Positions 15,354-24,642 are shown, counted from the stretch's first letter. The stretch: 64,000 bases of DNA from Actinoplanes sp. DH11 (GCF_020873875.1 NZ_JAHWGU010000004.1:1-64000), one strand, 5' to 3'. Translations and numbers: made by a program. Notes: a model not told the origin generated them from the letters alone.

Positions 15354-16688
15354 TCACACAGGGGGGTCGGCTCCGGGGGGTGCCGCCCACTCCAGCAGCC
15401 GGCGCAGGTGATCGTCCGCCGCGCCGCTCGTCACTGCCGCCTCGCCGAGCACGATCTCGCCGCTGCTGCCGTCGATCGTGACGACGGTGCCCTCGGGGTA
15501 GGAGTGCTCGCCCACCCGTACCCGGGAAGCCGGCAGATCGACGGAAAGTCCGGCCTGCACCACCGCGGGTTTTCCCATCGCCCGTGCGACAACTGCCGCA
15601 TGGCTGGTGGGCCCGCCGAGGACCGTGACGACTCCGGCGGCCGCCGCCAATCCGTGCATGTCGAGCGGTGAGGTGTGCGGCCTGACCAGCACCACCGGTC
15701 CGTGCGCGGCCATCTGCGCGGCGTGGTCCGCGGTCAGCGCGATGCGGCCGCAGGCCACACCGGGGCTGGCGCCCCGGCCTCTGGCGATCAGGTCGGAGCC
15801 GTTGCCGGTTCTGCTGATGGTGGGCGTACGGGCGGAGCGGACATGCCGTGGGCTCACCCGCCGCACCGCCTCCCGCCGCTCGATGAGCCCCGCGTCGGCG
15901 AGGTCGACGGCGACCCGCACCGCCGCCCGCCCGGCCAGCCCGCCCGGCCGCACCTGGAGGAACCACAGCGACCCGGATTCGACCGTGAACTCGACGTGGC
16001 AGGCGTCCCGGTGGTGGACCTCCAGCCGGTCGAGGGCCGCCCGCAGCGCCGCCCGCACCGGCTCGGGCAGCACGGTCAGCGGTTCGGTGGGCCGTTCCCC
16101 CGAGACCACGGCGTCACCGCGCGCCTGCCGGACGATCTCGCCGTAGAGTTCCGGCTCCCCGGTGTTGGGGTCCCGGCCGAACGCGACGCCGGAGCAGCTC
16201 CGCTCGTCTCTGTCGCCGTGCACCATGGCCTGCACGATCACCGAGGTGCCGAGGTCGTGCGGGATGCCGTGCACCTCACGGTAGGTGACGGCGCGCGGGC
16301 TGTCCCACGACCCGACGACCGTGGCGACCGCCCGGTGCAGCGCGTCCCGGGTGCCGACGCCGAGGACGGTGCTCATCATGCCGGGCATCGAGACGGCCGC
16401 ACCGGACCGTACCGAAACGAGCAACCCCTCCCCTCCCCCGCCGCCCGTGCCGCCTCCCGCGTCGTCTTCCGTGCCGCCTCGCGCGCCGCCTCCCGCGGCG
16501 CCGAAGTGCAGCCCGGTGGCCGTCTCGAGGGCCCGGACGCCGTCCGCCAGCTCAGCGGCCAGCCCGTCCGTGACCAGCCCGTCAGTCACGCCGGCCCGGC
16601 ACTCCGCGGGGCCGATCGCGAACCAGGGCGGCACGGGCAGGCCCAGCTCCCGCAGCACCCGGAGGCCGCGCTCCTTGCCGCTGATCAT
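15354..16688 (-). CDS. PPDK-like phosphotransferase lacking the PEP-binding barrel
   Basis: 444 residues related to pyruvate, phosphate dikinase/PEP synthase. An N-terminal ATP-binding part is recognisable (ISGKERGLRVLRELGLPVPP, VSVRSGAAVSMPGMM). A swivelling phosphohistidine domain follows, with GGPTSHAAVVARAMGKPAV and the active His at about residue 362. Full PPDK is about 900 residues; the C-terminal PEP/pyruvate barrel is absent. It may phosphorylate another partner, as rifampin phosphotransferase-type enzymes do, or cooperate with a separate subunit. A Gly/Asp-rich insertion lies near residues 75-95. The start overlaps the upstream gene's stop (ATGA). Confidence 0.75.
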   Translation of the reverse strand: MISGKERGLRVLRELGLPVPPWFAIGPAECRAGVTDGLVTDGLAAELADGVRALETATGLHFGAAGGGARGGTEDDAGGGTGGGGGEGLLVSVRSGAAVSMPGMMSTVLGVGTRDALHRAVATVVGSWDSPRAVTYREVHGIPHDLGTSVIVQAMVHGDRDERSCSGVAFGRDPNTGEPELYGEIVRQARGDAVVSGERPTEPLTVLPEPVRAALRAALDRLEVHHRDACHVEFTVESGSLWFLQVRPGGLAGRAAVRVAVDLADAGLIERREAVRRVSPRHVRSARTPTISRTGNGSDLIARGRGASPGVACGRIALTADHAAQMAAHGPVVLVRPHTSPLDMHGLAAAAGVVTVLGGPTSHAAVVARAMGKPAVVQAGLSVDLPASRVRVGEHSYPEGTVVTIDGSSGEIVLGEAAVTSGAADDHLRRLLEWAAPPGADPPV

Positions 16689-17293
16689 CGCGGGATCCCG
16701 AGCGTCGCCAGCAGGTCCTCGTGCAGCTGGAACCAGACCGAGTGGTACGAATCCATGCCGTCCGCCAGCCACTCCAGGTCACCGGCCCGGACCCGGCCGA
16801 GGGCCGCACCGAGCCGATCCGGGTACCGCCCGAACCGGGGCAGCGCCGCGGCCAGTTCCGCGCACACCGTCGTGGCCCGCCGGTGCAGGTCGTCGACCCG
16901 GGCCAGCACGCGCGCGTCGTACCCGGCGTCGCCGTGATCGTTGACCTCGCCGACCCCGTCGGTGACGCGCATCTGCCAGGCCGAGCAGAGGTCCAGCAGT
17001 TCCGGGTTGAGCACCAGGAACCGTTCGAAGGCCGCCGTCACCGCGGGCCGGGCCCCACCCCCGTCCAGCTCGGCGGCGATCCGCTCGGCGTCCGCCGCCC
17101 GGCCGGCGTCGGTCAGACCCCAACCACCGAAGGCGCCAGGGGTACGGGTGACCAGCCCCGCCACCGCCAGGTCGATCAACTCGGACTCGGTCTCCGGTTC
17201 GCCGAGCCCGGCGGCGCGGGCCACCCGGGCCAGTTCCGCGAACCCGATGCAGCGCAGCGTGTGCAGGACGAGCAGGTCGGCCGGGGTGCTCAC
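16685..17293 (-). CDS. Conserved helical protein coupled to PPDK-like gene
   Basis: A 202-residue protein opening with a winged-helix-like segment (LLVLHTLRCIGFAELARVAR, ESELIDLAVAGLVTRTPG, GGWGLTDAGRAADAER). A helical C-terminal domain follows with DLCSAWQMR and WLADGMDSYHSVWFQLHEDL. The layout suggests a small regulator or an accessory partner of the PPDK-like enzyme. It overlaps both neighbours by 4 bp, so stoichiometric co-expression is likely. I do not recognise a named family. Confidence 0.65.
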   Translation of the reverse strand: MSTPADLLVLHTLRCIGFAELARVARAAGLGEPETESELIDLAVAGLVTRTPGAFGGWGLTDAGRAADAERIAAELDGGGARPAVTAAFERFLVLNPELLDLCSAWQMRVTDGVGEVNDHGDAGYDARVLARVDDLHRRATTVCAELAAALPRFGRYPDRLGAALGRVRAGDLEWLADGMDSYHSVWFQLHEDLLATLGIPR

Positions 17294-18540
17294 GACGCCA
17301 CCGCCACGGCGTGCCCGGCACCCCGGCCGCTCGCGCGGGCAACGATCACGCCGCCCCGGACGCGAACCGCCACCTCCGTGCCGTCGCCCGGCTCCGCACA
17401 GACCACCGCGGCCACCTCACCCCGGTCGTCGAGCACAAGCTGGAACCACCTGTCCCCCGCCGGAACCGCCGGCCCGCCCGGCGGAACAACAACCGGAAGC
17501 GTCGGCCCGGCCGGCGGAACAGCGGCCGGACGCACGTCGGCCGCCCGTTCACCAGGCGGCCGGGCTCGCGGGCCGGTAAGGCAGCTGAGCAGGATGGTCA
17601 GCCGGAGCCGGACCAGCGCGCCGGTTTCGGCCGGGTCGCCGGTCACCGCGGCCACGGTGATCGTGTCGCCGGGGCGGGCCGCGCGGACCGCTTCCTCGGC
17701 CGCGCTCAGCCGGCCCGAGCCGAGCACCACCACGAGCCCGTCGGCGCGGAGGTCGGCGGCACGGCCGGTGAGTTCGTCGGTCAGGCCGGTGGGCGCGGTC
17801 CAGGTCTCGCCGGACGGCTGGGCCGGTTCGACGAAGGCCAGGTGCGGCGGATCCCAGCTGTCCGGCAGGTCGATGGCGGTGAGGTGACGGCAGGCCCGCA
17901 CCACGTCGAACGGGTCACCGAAGCCGGGCGCGGAGCGGGCCAGCTCGGCCGCGCCGTGCAGCAGGGCGAGGATCAGCTCGGCAAGGCGAACCCGCCGCCC
18001 CGGCGCAGAACCGGCCCGTTCCAGGGCCAGGGCCAGCAGCAAGGCCTCCAGGCGGGTCAGCTCGGCCGACGCGGTCCGGCCCGGCTCGTCGTCGAAGACC
18101 CCGGCCAGCGACGCCGACCGGAGGCGGGCGCCGGCCGCGGTGTCCCCGGCCAGGGGCAGCCGGTCGAGCCAGGCGCGGGCGACGGACTCCGCCACCTCGG
18201 CCGGCCCGGCCAGCGACGGGCCTGCGAAAGGCAGGCCGGCGAAAGGCAGATCGGCGGAAGGCAGGTCGCCAGGAAACAGGTGGCCGGAGGGCGACAGGGT
18301 CGGCGCCCGGAGATGGCTCGCGGCCTCGAGCAGCACCGCGAGGTAGAGCTGTCGCTTGCCGGCGAAGTTGGAGTAGACCGCGCCGCGGGTGAGGTCGGCG
18401 CGCTCGGCGATCCGGTCGACCTTGGCGTCGGTGTAGCCGTGTTCGCCGAATTCGTCGCGCGCTGCGGCCAGGACGGCGGATCGGGTGCGGGCCTGCTGTT
18501 CTGACCTGGTGAGCCGGACCATGGCGCTCAGGATACGCAC
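17290..18540 (-). CDS. TetR-family regulator with long C-terminal extension
   Basis: 416 residues (ATG 18540, or 18522). The TetR DNA-binding domain occupies residues 14-62: VLAAARDEFGEHGYTDAKVDRIAERADLT, then GAVYSNFAGKRQLY. A ligand-binding helical domain follows to about residue 215. A further 200 residues include DLRADGLVVVLGSGRLSAAE and a Pro-rich linker, twice the usual length of TetR proteins. It leads the operon with the helical protein, PPDK-like enzyme and thioesterase, so it probably autoregulates and controls them in response to an acyl or small-molecule ligand. Confidence 0.8.
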   Translation of the reverse strand: MRILSAMVRLTRSEQQARTRSAVLAAARDEFGEHGYTDAKVDRIAERADLTRGAVYSNFAGKRQLYLAVLLEAASHLRAPTLSPSGHLFPGDLPSADLPFAGLPFAGPSLAGPAEVAESVARAWLDRLPLAGDTAAGARLRSASLAGVFDDEPGRTASAELTRLEALLLALALERAGSAPGRRVRLAELILALLHGAAELARSAPGFGDPFDVVRACRHLTAIDLPDSWDPPHLAFVEPAQPSGETWTAPTGLTDELTGRAADLRADGLVVVLGSGRLSAAEEAVRAARPGDTITVAAVTGDPAETGALVRLRLTILLSCLTGPRARPPGERAADVRPAAVPPAGPTLPVVVPPGGPAVPAGDRWFQLVLDDRGEVAAVVCAEPGDGTEVAVRVRGGVIVARASGRGAGHAVAVAS

Positions 18541-18542
18541 AT

Positions 18543-18552
18543 CATCCGGATG
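18543..18552. promoter_or_regulatory. Candidate TetR operator palindrome
   Basis: A perfect 10-bp palindrome CATCCGGATG, flanked by AACATC/GATGTG-like half-sites, lies 3-12 bp upstream of the TetR start. The location suits autoregulation; no second copy was seen. Confidence 0.35.
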
Positions 18553-18566
18553 TTGTGAACATCTGA

Positions 18567-19655
18567 TCAGCGCTGGGCGCCCAGTTCGACCTTCACGTCG
18601 GCGGTCTTGCCGTCCCTGGTGAGGCCCGCCGTGACCGTGTCTCCGGGTCGTTTGATCATGGTTACCGCGGCCACGTCGTTGGTGGTGGTGATCGGTTCGC
18701 CGTCGATCGCGGTGACGATGTCGCCGGGTCGCAGGCCGGCCTGTGCCGCGGGGCTGCCGGGCGCGACCGACCGGACGTACACGCCGCCCGGCTGGCCCTG
18801 CACCGGAGGCACCGTGACCACGTCGAAGCCGAAGTAGGCGTGCGTCACCGTCCCGTTCTCGATGATCTGGTCGGCGACCGACTTCGCCAGATCGACGGGG
18901 ATGGCGAAGCCCAGCCCGATGTCACCGGCGCTGCCGCCGCCGGAGGCGTCCGGGACGCTGGCGCCGGCCGACGGCACCCCGATCAGCTCGGCCGCGCAGT
19001 TGACGAGCGCGCCGCCGCTGTTGCCCGGATTGATCGCGGCGTCGGTCTGCACCGCGGAGACCAGCAGCGCCGTCCCGCCGTCGTCGCCGGGCACCTCGAT
19101 CGTGCGGTCCAGCGCGCTCACGATGCCGGCGGTGACCGTGTTGGAGAGCCCCAGCGGGGCGCCGAGAGCCACCACCGGCTGACCGACCTGCACGTCCTCG
19201 GAGCGTCCGAGTGGGATGACCGGCAGGTCGGCCTGCCCGTCGACCTTGATCACCGCGAGGTCCGCCTGGGGATCGCGGCCGGTGATCGTGGCGGGGACGC
19301 TGCGGCCGTCGTTGAAGAGCACGGCCACCTGGCCACCGTTCGCGGCCACCGAGATCACGTGGTTGTTGGTGAGGATGTACCCGTCGCCGCGGATGACCTC
19401 GCCCGACCCGGTGCCGGCGCCGGCCTCACCGGAGGCCGAGATGGTCACCACCGAGGGCAGCGCCTTGGCGGCCACCTCGGTCGCGGCGCAGGTCTGTGCG
19501 GTGCCCGGCAGCGGCGCCGACGAGGCCTCGCTCCCGGTCGCGGACGGCTGCTCGCCGGCCGACACCACCGCGCCGCCCACCACGGCACCGAGCACGGCGG
19601 CCAGCGCCATACCGACCCACGTCATCCAGCCGACGCTGCCCCTGGCGATCTCCAT
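18567..19655 (-). CDS. HtrA/DegP-like membrane-anchored serine protease
   Basis: A 362-residue S1C protease. One N-terminal membrane segment (residues 11-33, MTWVGMALAAVLGAVVGGAV) places the protease outside the cell. The triad is His99 (TNNHV), Asp132 (QADLAVI) and Ser213 (NPGNSGGAL). A C-terminal PDZ domain spans about 265-362 (AGLRPGDIVTAIDGEPI). It degrades or refolds damaged secreted proteins. The start at 19655 is preferred over upstream frames because the anchor follows at once. It is a single gene, 24 bp after the TetR start region on the same strand. Confidence 0.9.
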   Translation of the reverse strand: MEIARGSVGWMTWVGMALAAVLGAVVGGAVVSAGEQPSATGSEASSAPLPGTAQTCAATEVAAKALPSVVTISASGEAGAGTGSGEVIRGDGYILTNNHVISVAANGGQVAVLFNDGRSVPATITGRDPQADLAVIKVDGQADLPVIPLGRSEDVQVGQPVVALGAPLGLSNTVTAGIVSALDRTIEVPGDDGGTALLVSAVQTDAAINPGNSGGALVNCAAELIGVPSAGASVPDASGGGSAGDIGLGFAIPVDLAKSVADQIIENGTVTHAYFGFDVVTVPPVQGQPGGVYVRSVAPGSPAAQAGLRPGDIVTAIDGEPITTTNDVAAVTMIKRPGDTVTAGLTRDGKTADVKVELGAQR

Positions 19656-19783
19656 GGCCCACCGTCCTCGCGACCTCGCGGCCCGGTCCGGCGGACCTGG
19701 CACCTGGTTCAGCGAAGACGACCGGGGCCGCCGGCACATCCTCCGCGGAGAATGAGCCGACGACCCCGGGCCGCCGGCGACGG

Positions 19784-21394
19784 TCAGCCGGTGACCGGTT
19801 CCCCCGGCACCGCGAAGAGCGGCTGCCACGGCTCGTCCGGGCTGATCGGGAACTCGGTGGAGGGCGCGTCACCCTGCGTCGTCCAGCGTGCCTGGTACGG
19901 CAGGCCCTCGAAGAGCACGCGGTCACCGCGGATGTAGGACTTCTTCGCGTCCCACGCGGCGGTCACGCCGGTCACCAGCGGGCTCGGGCTGGGCGCCGTG
20001 TCGGTCTTGGTGACCGGCCCGATCACCGACCACGGGCTGGGCGTCCCGGAGTCGCCGTCGGCGGACGGGTCGTACCCCTGGTTGGCCCATTTGGCCTCGT
20101 AGACCACGCCGTGCCAGACGACCTTGTAGTTGGCGACGTACTGGGCGGTCAGGCGCCACACCGGGTACGGGCTGGTCTTCGGGTCGTCGACGACGGCCGC
20201 CTGGGCCGGCATCGTGATCGACTCACGGCCGGAGGCGTCGGTGCTGCCCGGCAGGCCGGCGAAGATGGTCGAGAAGGCGAGCTTCTCCTGCGGTACGCCG
20301 CTGCACGTGTTGGAGTGGACCACCACGTTGGTGAAGGTGCCCTTGCAGGGTGCGTCCCGGTTCACCGACCACATCGAGACCCGGCCGAGGCCCTTGTCCA
20401 CCGCGAAGGTCGCGAGGCCCCGGGCGTCCTCGACGGTGAACCGCTCGGCGTCCACGTCGTTCTGGCCGATCATCGGGGTCGCGCCGATCCGGGACCAGAC
20501 CTGCGGCGACGTCAGCTGTACGCCGAGCCGCAGGTAGAGGTCGGAGAGCTGCTTGTGGGTGGCCTCCAGTGCGCTCGTGGAGAGTTCCAGCATGTCCGGT
20601 TCGGAGCTCTGCGCGGAACCGAAGTCCATGGTCATCACGTTCACCCCGCGCAGCGCGACGCCGCCCTCCAGGGTGGTGCGGACGGCGGCGAGGCCGTCAG
20701 CGGTGAGGCCGCTCGGGCTCACCGGCAGGGTCATCCACACGGTCAGCTCGCTGCCGGCCGCGGTCTGCTCGGCCTGCAGTGTCCTCAGCGCCGCCGCCCG
20801 CCGCTGCAGCGACGCCCGGTCGGCCACGGCGGTGCCTTCGATGTCCAGGTCGAGCGTGGTCAGCCCGTACCGCTTGATCAGTTGCCGGTAGGCGTCGGTC
20901 AGGCGCGCCTGATCCGTGCAGGCCACCGCCAGCTCGGTGTTCGTCAGGCCGCCGACGCTGAGCATCACGTTGCCACCGGCGGAGCGCAGCTGGTCGATCC
21001 GGCGGTCCAGCTCCAGCGACGCCGCCGCCTCGTCCGGCGTGTACGCCCCACCCCAGCTCGGCGCGCACCCGTCGGACGGGTCGGCGACCACGAAGCCCAG
21101 CGCCACGTTGTTCGCCGGGTTCGCCGCCGGGTCCTGGAACTGGAAGGTCGGGGTGAGCGTCACGTCCACGTACGGCACGGCCCACGACTTGGCGGTCGGG
21201 CCGGCAGTCTCCCGCAGATGCATCACGCCCAGGGTGCCGCCGGTGCCGATCGCTCCCACCAGCAGGGCCAGGAAGCCGACCCGGAGCCAGGACAGCCGGC
21301 GCTGCGGCTGGTCCGGTTCCTGCCAGTCCGGATCAGCGAGCGGATCGTCGTGCTCCACCCGCGCGGTCGGCGGGTTCGCTCGATCGGTCAGCAT
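19784..21394 (-). CDS. GH18 chitinase, membrane-anchored, with chitin-binding modules
   Basis: About 536 residues. A short basic cytoplasmic tail precedes one membrane anchor (residues 35-55, VGFLALLVGAIGTGGTLGVM). The GH18 barrel has the catalytic motif TTLDLDIEG with the acid Glu near residue 186. Earlier GH18 strands appear as NVALGFVVADP and NVMLSVGG. The C terminus has two Trp-rich CBM5/12-type modules (YKVVWHGVVYEAKWANQG and RVLFEGLPYQARWTTQGD). It would cleave chitin or related beta-1,4-GlcNAc chains outside the cell. It is divergent from the GT2-EAL gene with only 167 bp between, which suggests synthesis and trimming of one polymer. Confidence 0.85.
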   Translation of the reverse strand: MLTDRANPPTARVEHDDPLADPDWQEPDQPQRRLSWLRVGFLALLVGAIGTGGTLGVMHLRETAGPTAKSWAVPYVDVTLTPTFQFQDPAANPANNVALGFVVADPSDGCAPSWGGAYTPDEAAASLELDRRIDQLRSAGGNVMLSVGGLTNTELAVACTDQARLTDAYRQLIKRYGLTTLDLDIEGTAVADRASLQRRAAALRTLQAEQTAAGSELTVWMTLPVSPSGLTADGLAAVRTTLEGGVALRGVNVMTMDFGSAQSSEPDMLELSTSALEATHKQLSDLYLRLGVQLTSPQVWSRIGATPMIGQNDVDAERFTVEDARGLATFAVDKGLGRVSMWSVNRDAPCKGTFTNVVVHSNTCSGVPQEKLAFSTIFAGLPGSTDASGRESITMPAQAAVVDDPKTSPYPVWRLTAQYVANYKVVWHGVVYEAKWANQGYDPSADGDSGTPSPWSVIGPVTKTDTAPSPSPLVTGVTAAWDAKKSYIRGDRVLFEGLPYQARWTTQGDAPSTEFPISPDEPWQPLFAVPGEPVTG

Positions 21395-21561
21395 GGGGGC
21401 CCTCTCGTTCGCCGGGGTCGTCGACGGGCCTCGCCCGCTGTCCCTGAGCATCGGCAGCAACCGCGCCGGCTGAAGGGTGCCGCCGGAAACCTTCAAGCTC
21501 CCGAGCCGCAGCCGATGGAACACGAGACCGGCAGGCACGGCGACACGAGTGAGGGGCTTTC

Positions 21562-24500
21562 ATGCAGCGCAATGCGGCGGAACAGCGCAGACCGGAAGGT
21601 CCGCGCCAATGGGGAGCCGACCATCGGTCGGATCCCCATCCCCTCGTGCCGCCGCCGGTCTCCGAGGGACGGATCGCCCGCGGCCGGCTGGCGATCGTAC
21701 TGACCATCGCCGTCTGGGCCGGATATCTGGCCTACACGGTGTTCGAGCAGTTCATCGTCGGTAAGGCGAACACCGCGCGGCTCGCGGTCGAGGCGATCGT
21801 GTACATGCTGGTGATCACGGCGCTGACCGCCTCGGCGATGGCGTACCTGATCACCCGGATCGGCTTCTTCTACCGCAGCCGGTCGCACCGTCGGGCGCCG
21901 CGGATCGCCCTGGACCCGTTCCTGGCCGGCGAGACCCCGGCGGTCACCGTCCTGGTCCCCTCCTACCAGGAGGACGAGCGGGTCATCCGTACGACGCTGC
22001 TGTCCGCCGCCCTCCAGGAGTACCCGGACCTGCGGGTCGTGCTGCTCATCGACGACCCGCAGCAGCCCCGGACCCGGGCCGCGCGGGACATGCTGCTCGG
22101 CGCGCGGGCCCTGCCCGGTGCGATCGAGGCCGAGCTGGCCGTCCCGTTCACCCGCGTGCAGGCGGCCTACGAGCGGTTCGAGCAGGGGTACGGGGACACC
22201 CGTACCGTCACTCTCGGCGACATGCGTGCCCTCGCCGCCGAGTACCGGTTCGCGGCGGGCTGGCTCTACGGGCTCGGCCGGCGGCAGGAGATGGTCGACC
22301 ACACCGACGTCTTCTTCGTCGAGCACATCGTGAACCGGCTCGCCGGTGACCTGGGCACCATCGCCGGCGCGCTGGAACAGGGGGCCGAGGAGGAGGCCAC
22401 CGTCCCGGCCGAGCGGCTGGTCCAGCTCTACCGCCGCCTGCTGGCCATCTTCGGTGTGTCGGTGACCGGCTTCGAGCGCAAGCGGTACGTGTCGCTGTCG
22501 AGCGAGCCGAACAAGGCGATGAACCTGAACAGCTACATCGGGCTGATGGGCGGCAGTTACCAGGAGGTCAGCACCCCGCTGGGTGTCGCGCTCGTCTCGG
22601 CGCGGCCCGGCCGTGCCCAGCTCACCATCCCGAACCCGGACTACGTGCTCACCCTGGACGCCGACAGCGTGCTGCTGCCGGAGTACGCCCTGCGGCTGGT
22701 GCACCTGCTCGAACAGAGCGCGCACGCCCGGGACGCGGTGGCGCAGACGCCGTACAGCGCGTTCCCCGGCTCGGCCACCCGGATCGAGCGGATCTCCGGC
22801 GCCACCACCGACATCCAGCACATCGTGCACCAGGGCATGACGCACTACGGCGCCACGTTCTGGGTCGGCGCGAACGCGGTGCTGCGCAAGAAGGCCCTGG
22901 ACGACATCTGCGAGGTCGCCTTCGAGGGCGACTGGGAGATCAAGCGCTACATCCAGGACCGTACGGTCATCGAGGACACCGAATCGACGATCGACCTCGG
23001 GGTGCACGGCTGGACGCTGTACAACTACCCGGAGCGGCTCGCCTACAGCGCCACCCCGCCGGACTTCGGTTCGCTCTGCATCCAGCGGCAGCGCTGGGCG
23101 AACGGCGGCCTGCTGATCCTGTCCCGGTTGAAGGACCAGTTCCGGGCCAAGTCGGGCCGGGGGCAGAAGAACCGGTTCGGCGAGCTGTTCCTGCGGGTCA
23201 ACTACATGGCCTCGATCTTCTGGAGCTCCATCTGCCTGGTGATCATGCTGGCGTACCCGTTCAACGCCGACCTGCTCAACCCGGTTCTGCTGCTGGTCTC
23301 GGTCCCGTACTTCATGATGATGAGCGCCGACCTGAAGCACCTCGGGTACAAGCGCTCCGACGTGCTGCGGATCTACGGCTTCAACCTGATCCTGCTGCCG
23401 GTCAACCTCTCCGGCAGCTTCGCGTCCCTGCTCCAGCTGCTGACCGGCGAGAAGAGCCAGTTCAAGCGGACACCCAAGGTACGCAACCGGACCACCGCGG
23501 CGACCTCGTACCTGATCGCGCCGCTCGCCCTGATCGCCCTCTGTGCCTACACGGTCGTGCGTGACGTCCAGCTGCACCAGTGGTCGAACCTGGCCTTCGC
23601 GGTGATCAACCTGGTCCTCTCCCTGTACGCCATGATCGCTTTCGTCGGTCTCGGCAACACCGTGGTGGACCTGCTCACCCACGTCCGTGACTGGCTGTAC
23701 CGCCCGGTCACCGCCAAGCGGAAGCCGGCCATCACCGCGAAGCACAGCGCCAAGGCGGGCGCGACCCCGGCCGCCGGCGGCCACGCCGAGGCCCGGGCCA
23801 CCGCCGGCGCGATCGGCGACTGGGCGTCCGTACTGCACTACGGCGGCGAGGCCGGTTCGGCCGGCATGGTCGCGGTCCGCAACACCCCGGCGGCGCCGGG
23901 CGCCACCCGCCGGACCGCCGGCACCGGGTCCAGCTCGTTCGAGGAGTTCACCTTCTTCACCGTCTTCCAGCCGATCTTCGACCTGGACTCCGGCGACGTG
24001 GCCGGCTACGAGGCGCTGACCCGGTTCGCCGACGGCAGCACCCCCCAGGGCGGCCTGGCCGCCGCGGAACGGCAGGGTCTGCACATCGACCTGGACGCCG
24101 CCCTGATCCGGGCCGCGCTCGCCTCCGCCGGCACCCTCCCGGACGGCGCCTGGCTCTCCCTGAACGTCTCGCCGGAACTGCTGCGCCGCACCGGTGAGCT
24201 GGCACAGTTGCTCGCCGAGACGAACCGCCCGATCGTCCTGGAGGTGCACGACGCCGACCGCGCGGACCTGGAGAACCTGCCCCCGAACGTCCGGATCGCG
24301 GTCGACGACGCCGGCGCCGGATACGACAGCCTGGCCCGGATCGAGCAGCTGAAGCCGGCCTTCCTCAAGCTCAACCCGGCCGCGCTGACCGAGATCACCA
24401 CCAGCGAGGCCCGGCAGGCAGCGATCCGCTCCCTGGTCACCTTCGCCCAGTCACACGACTGCACGCTGATCGCCGAGGGCATCGAGACGGCACCGCAGCG

Positions 24501-24597
24501 GGACGCCCTGCTGGCCTGCGGGGTTCCGCTGGGCCAGGGCTTCTACCTGGGCCGCCCGGCCCCGGTGGAGCGGGCCCTGGCGCACGCCGCCAACTGA
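21562..24597 (+). CDS. GT2 beta-glycan synthase fused to an EAL domain
   Basis: 1011 residues. After a basic tail and two membrane helices (about 43-100), a processive GT2 domain shows VTVLVPSYQED, the nucleotide-binding LLIDDPQQ (about 163), LTLDADS (about 364), VIEDTES (about 471) and the QxxRW motif IQRQRWANGG (about 509). Further helices run to about 710. After a 70-residue low-complexity linker a C-terminal EAL domain starts at about 792. It keeps GYEALTRF, LSLNVSP, Glu in VLEVHD, the DD of VDDAGAGYDS, LKLN, AEGIET and GQGFYLGRP. Most c-di-GMP phosphodiesterase residues are present, although FKID reads LKLN. GT2 cellulose/chitin synthase relatives usually use a PilZ domain instead. Product unknown. 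Confidence 0.85.
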   Translation: MQRNAAEQRRPEGPRQWGADHRSDPHPLVPPPVSEGRIARGRLAIVLTIAVWAGYLAYTVFEQFIVGKANTARLAVEAIVYMLVITALTASAMAYLITRIGFFYRSRSHRRAPRIALDPFLAGETPAVTVLVPSYQEDERVIRTTLLSAALQEYPDLRVVLLIDDPQQPRTRAARDMLLGARALPGAIEAELAVPFTRVQAAYERFEQGYGDTRTVTLGDMRALAAEYRFAAGWLYGLGRRQEMVDHTDVFFVEHIVNRLAGDLGTIAGALEQGAEEEATVPAERLVQLYRRLLAIFGVSVTGFERKRYVSLSSEPNKAMNLNSYIGLMGGSYQEVSTPLGVALVSARPGRAQLTIPNPDYVLTLDADSVLLPEYALRLVHLLEQSAHARDAVAQTPYSAFPGSATRIERISGATTDIQHIVHQGMTHYGATFWVGANAVLRKKALDDICEVAFEGDWEIKRYIQDRTVIEDTESTIDLGVHGWTLYNYPERLAYSATPPDFGSLCIQRQRWANGGLLILSRLKDQFRAKSGRGQKNRFGELFLRVNYMASIFWSSICLVIMLAYPFNADLLNPVLLLVSVPYFMMMSADLKHLGYKRSDVLRIYGFNLILLPVNLSGSFASLLQLLTGEKSQFKRTPKVRNRTTAATSYLIAPLALIALCAYTVVRDVQLHQWSNLAFAVINLVLSLYAMIAFVGLGNTVVDLLTHVRDWLYRPVTAKRKPAITAKHSAKAGATPAAGGHAEARATAGAIGDWASVLHYGGEAGSAGMVAVRNTPAAPGATRRTAGTGSSSFEEFTFFTVFQPIFDLDSGDVAGYEALTRFADGSTPQGGLAAAERQGLHIDLDAALIRAALASAGTLPDGAWLSLNVSPELLRRTGELAQLLAETNRPIVLEVHDADRADLENLPPNVRIAVDDAGAGYDSLARIEQLKPAFLKLNPAALTEITTSEARQAAIRSLVTFAQSHDCTLIAEGIETAPQRDALLACGVPLGQGFYLGRPAPVERALAHAAN

Positions 24598-24607
24598 CCG
24601 GACGCCG

Positions 24608-24642
24608 AACCGCGGGGTCACCACACCGGTGGCTCCGCGGTT
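24608..24642 (+). terminator. Hairpin terminator after GT2-EAL
   Basis: AACCGCGG (24608-24615) pairs with CCGCGGTT (24635-24642), and an inner GTCACC/GGTGGC part extends the stem. It begins 10 bp after the stop codon. Its core is nearly identical to the terminator at 25993-26027. Confidence 0.7.

Noticed and set aside
21395..21561. A possible c-di-GMP riboswitch in the chitinase/GT2-EAL gap
   Set aside because: An AAACC and some G/C stems occur, but the required GACGCAAAGCC-like segment and tetraloop-receptor pattern are missing on both strands.
21493..24249. A 918-codon minus-strand open frame opposite GT2-EAL
   Set aside because: High-GC mirror of the GT2-EAL coding frame; no recognisable domain.
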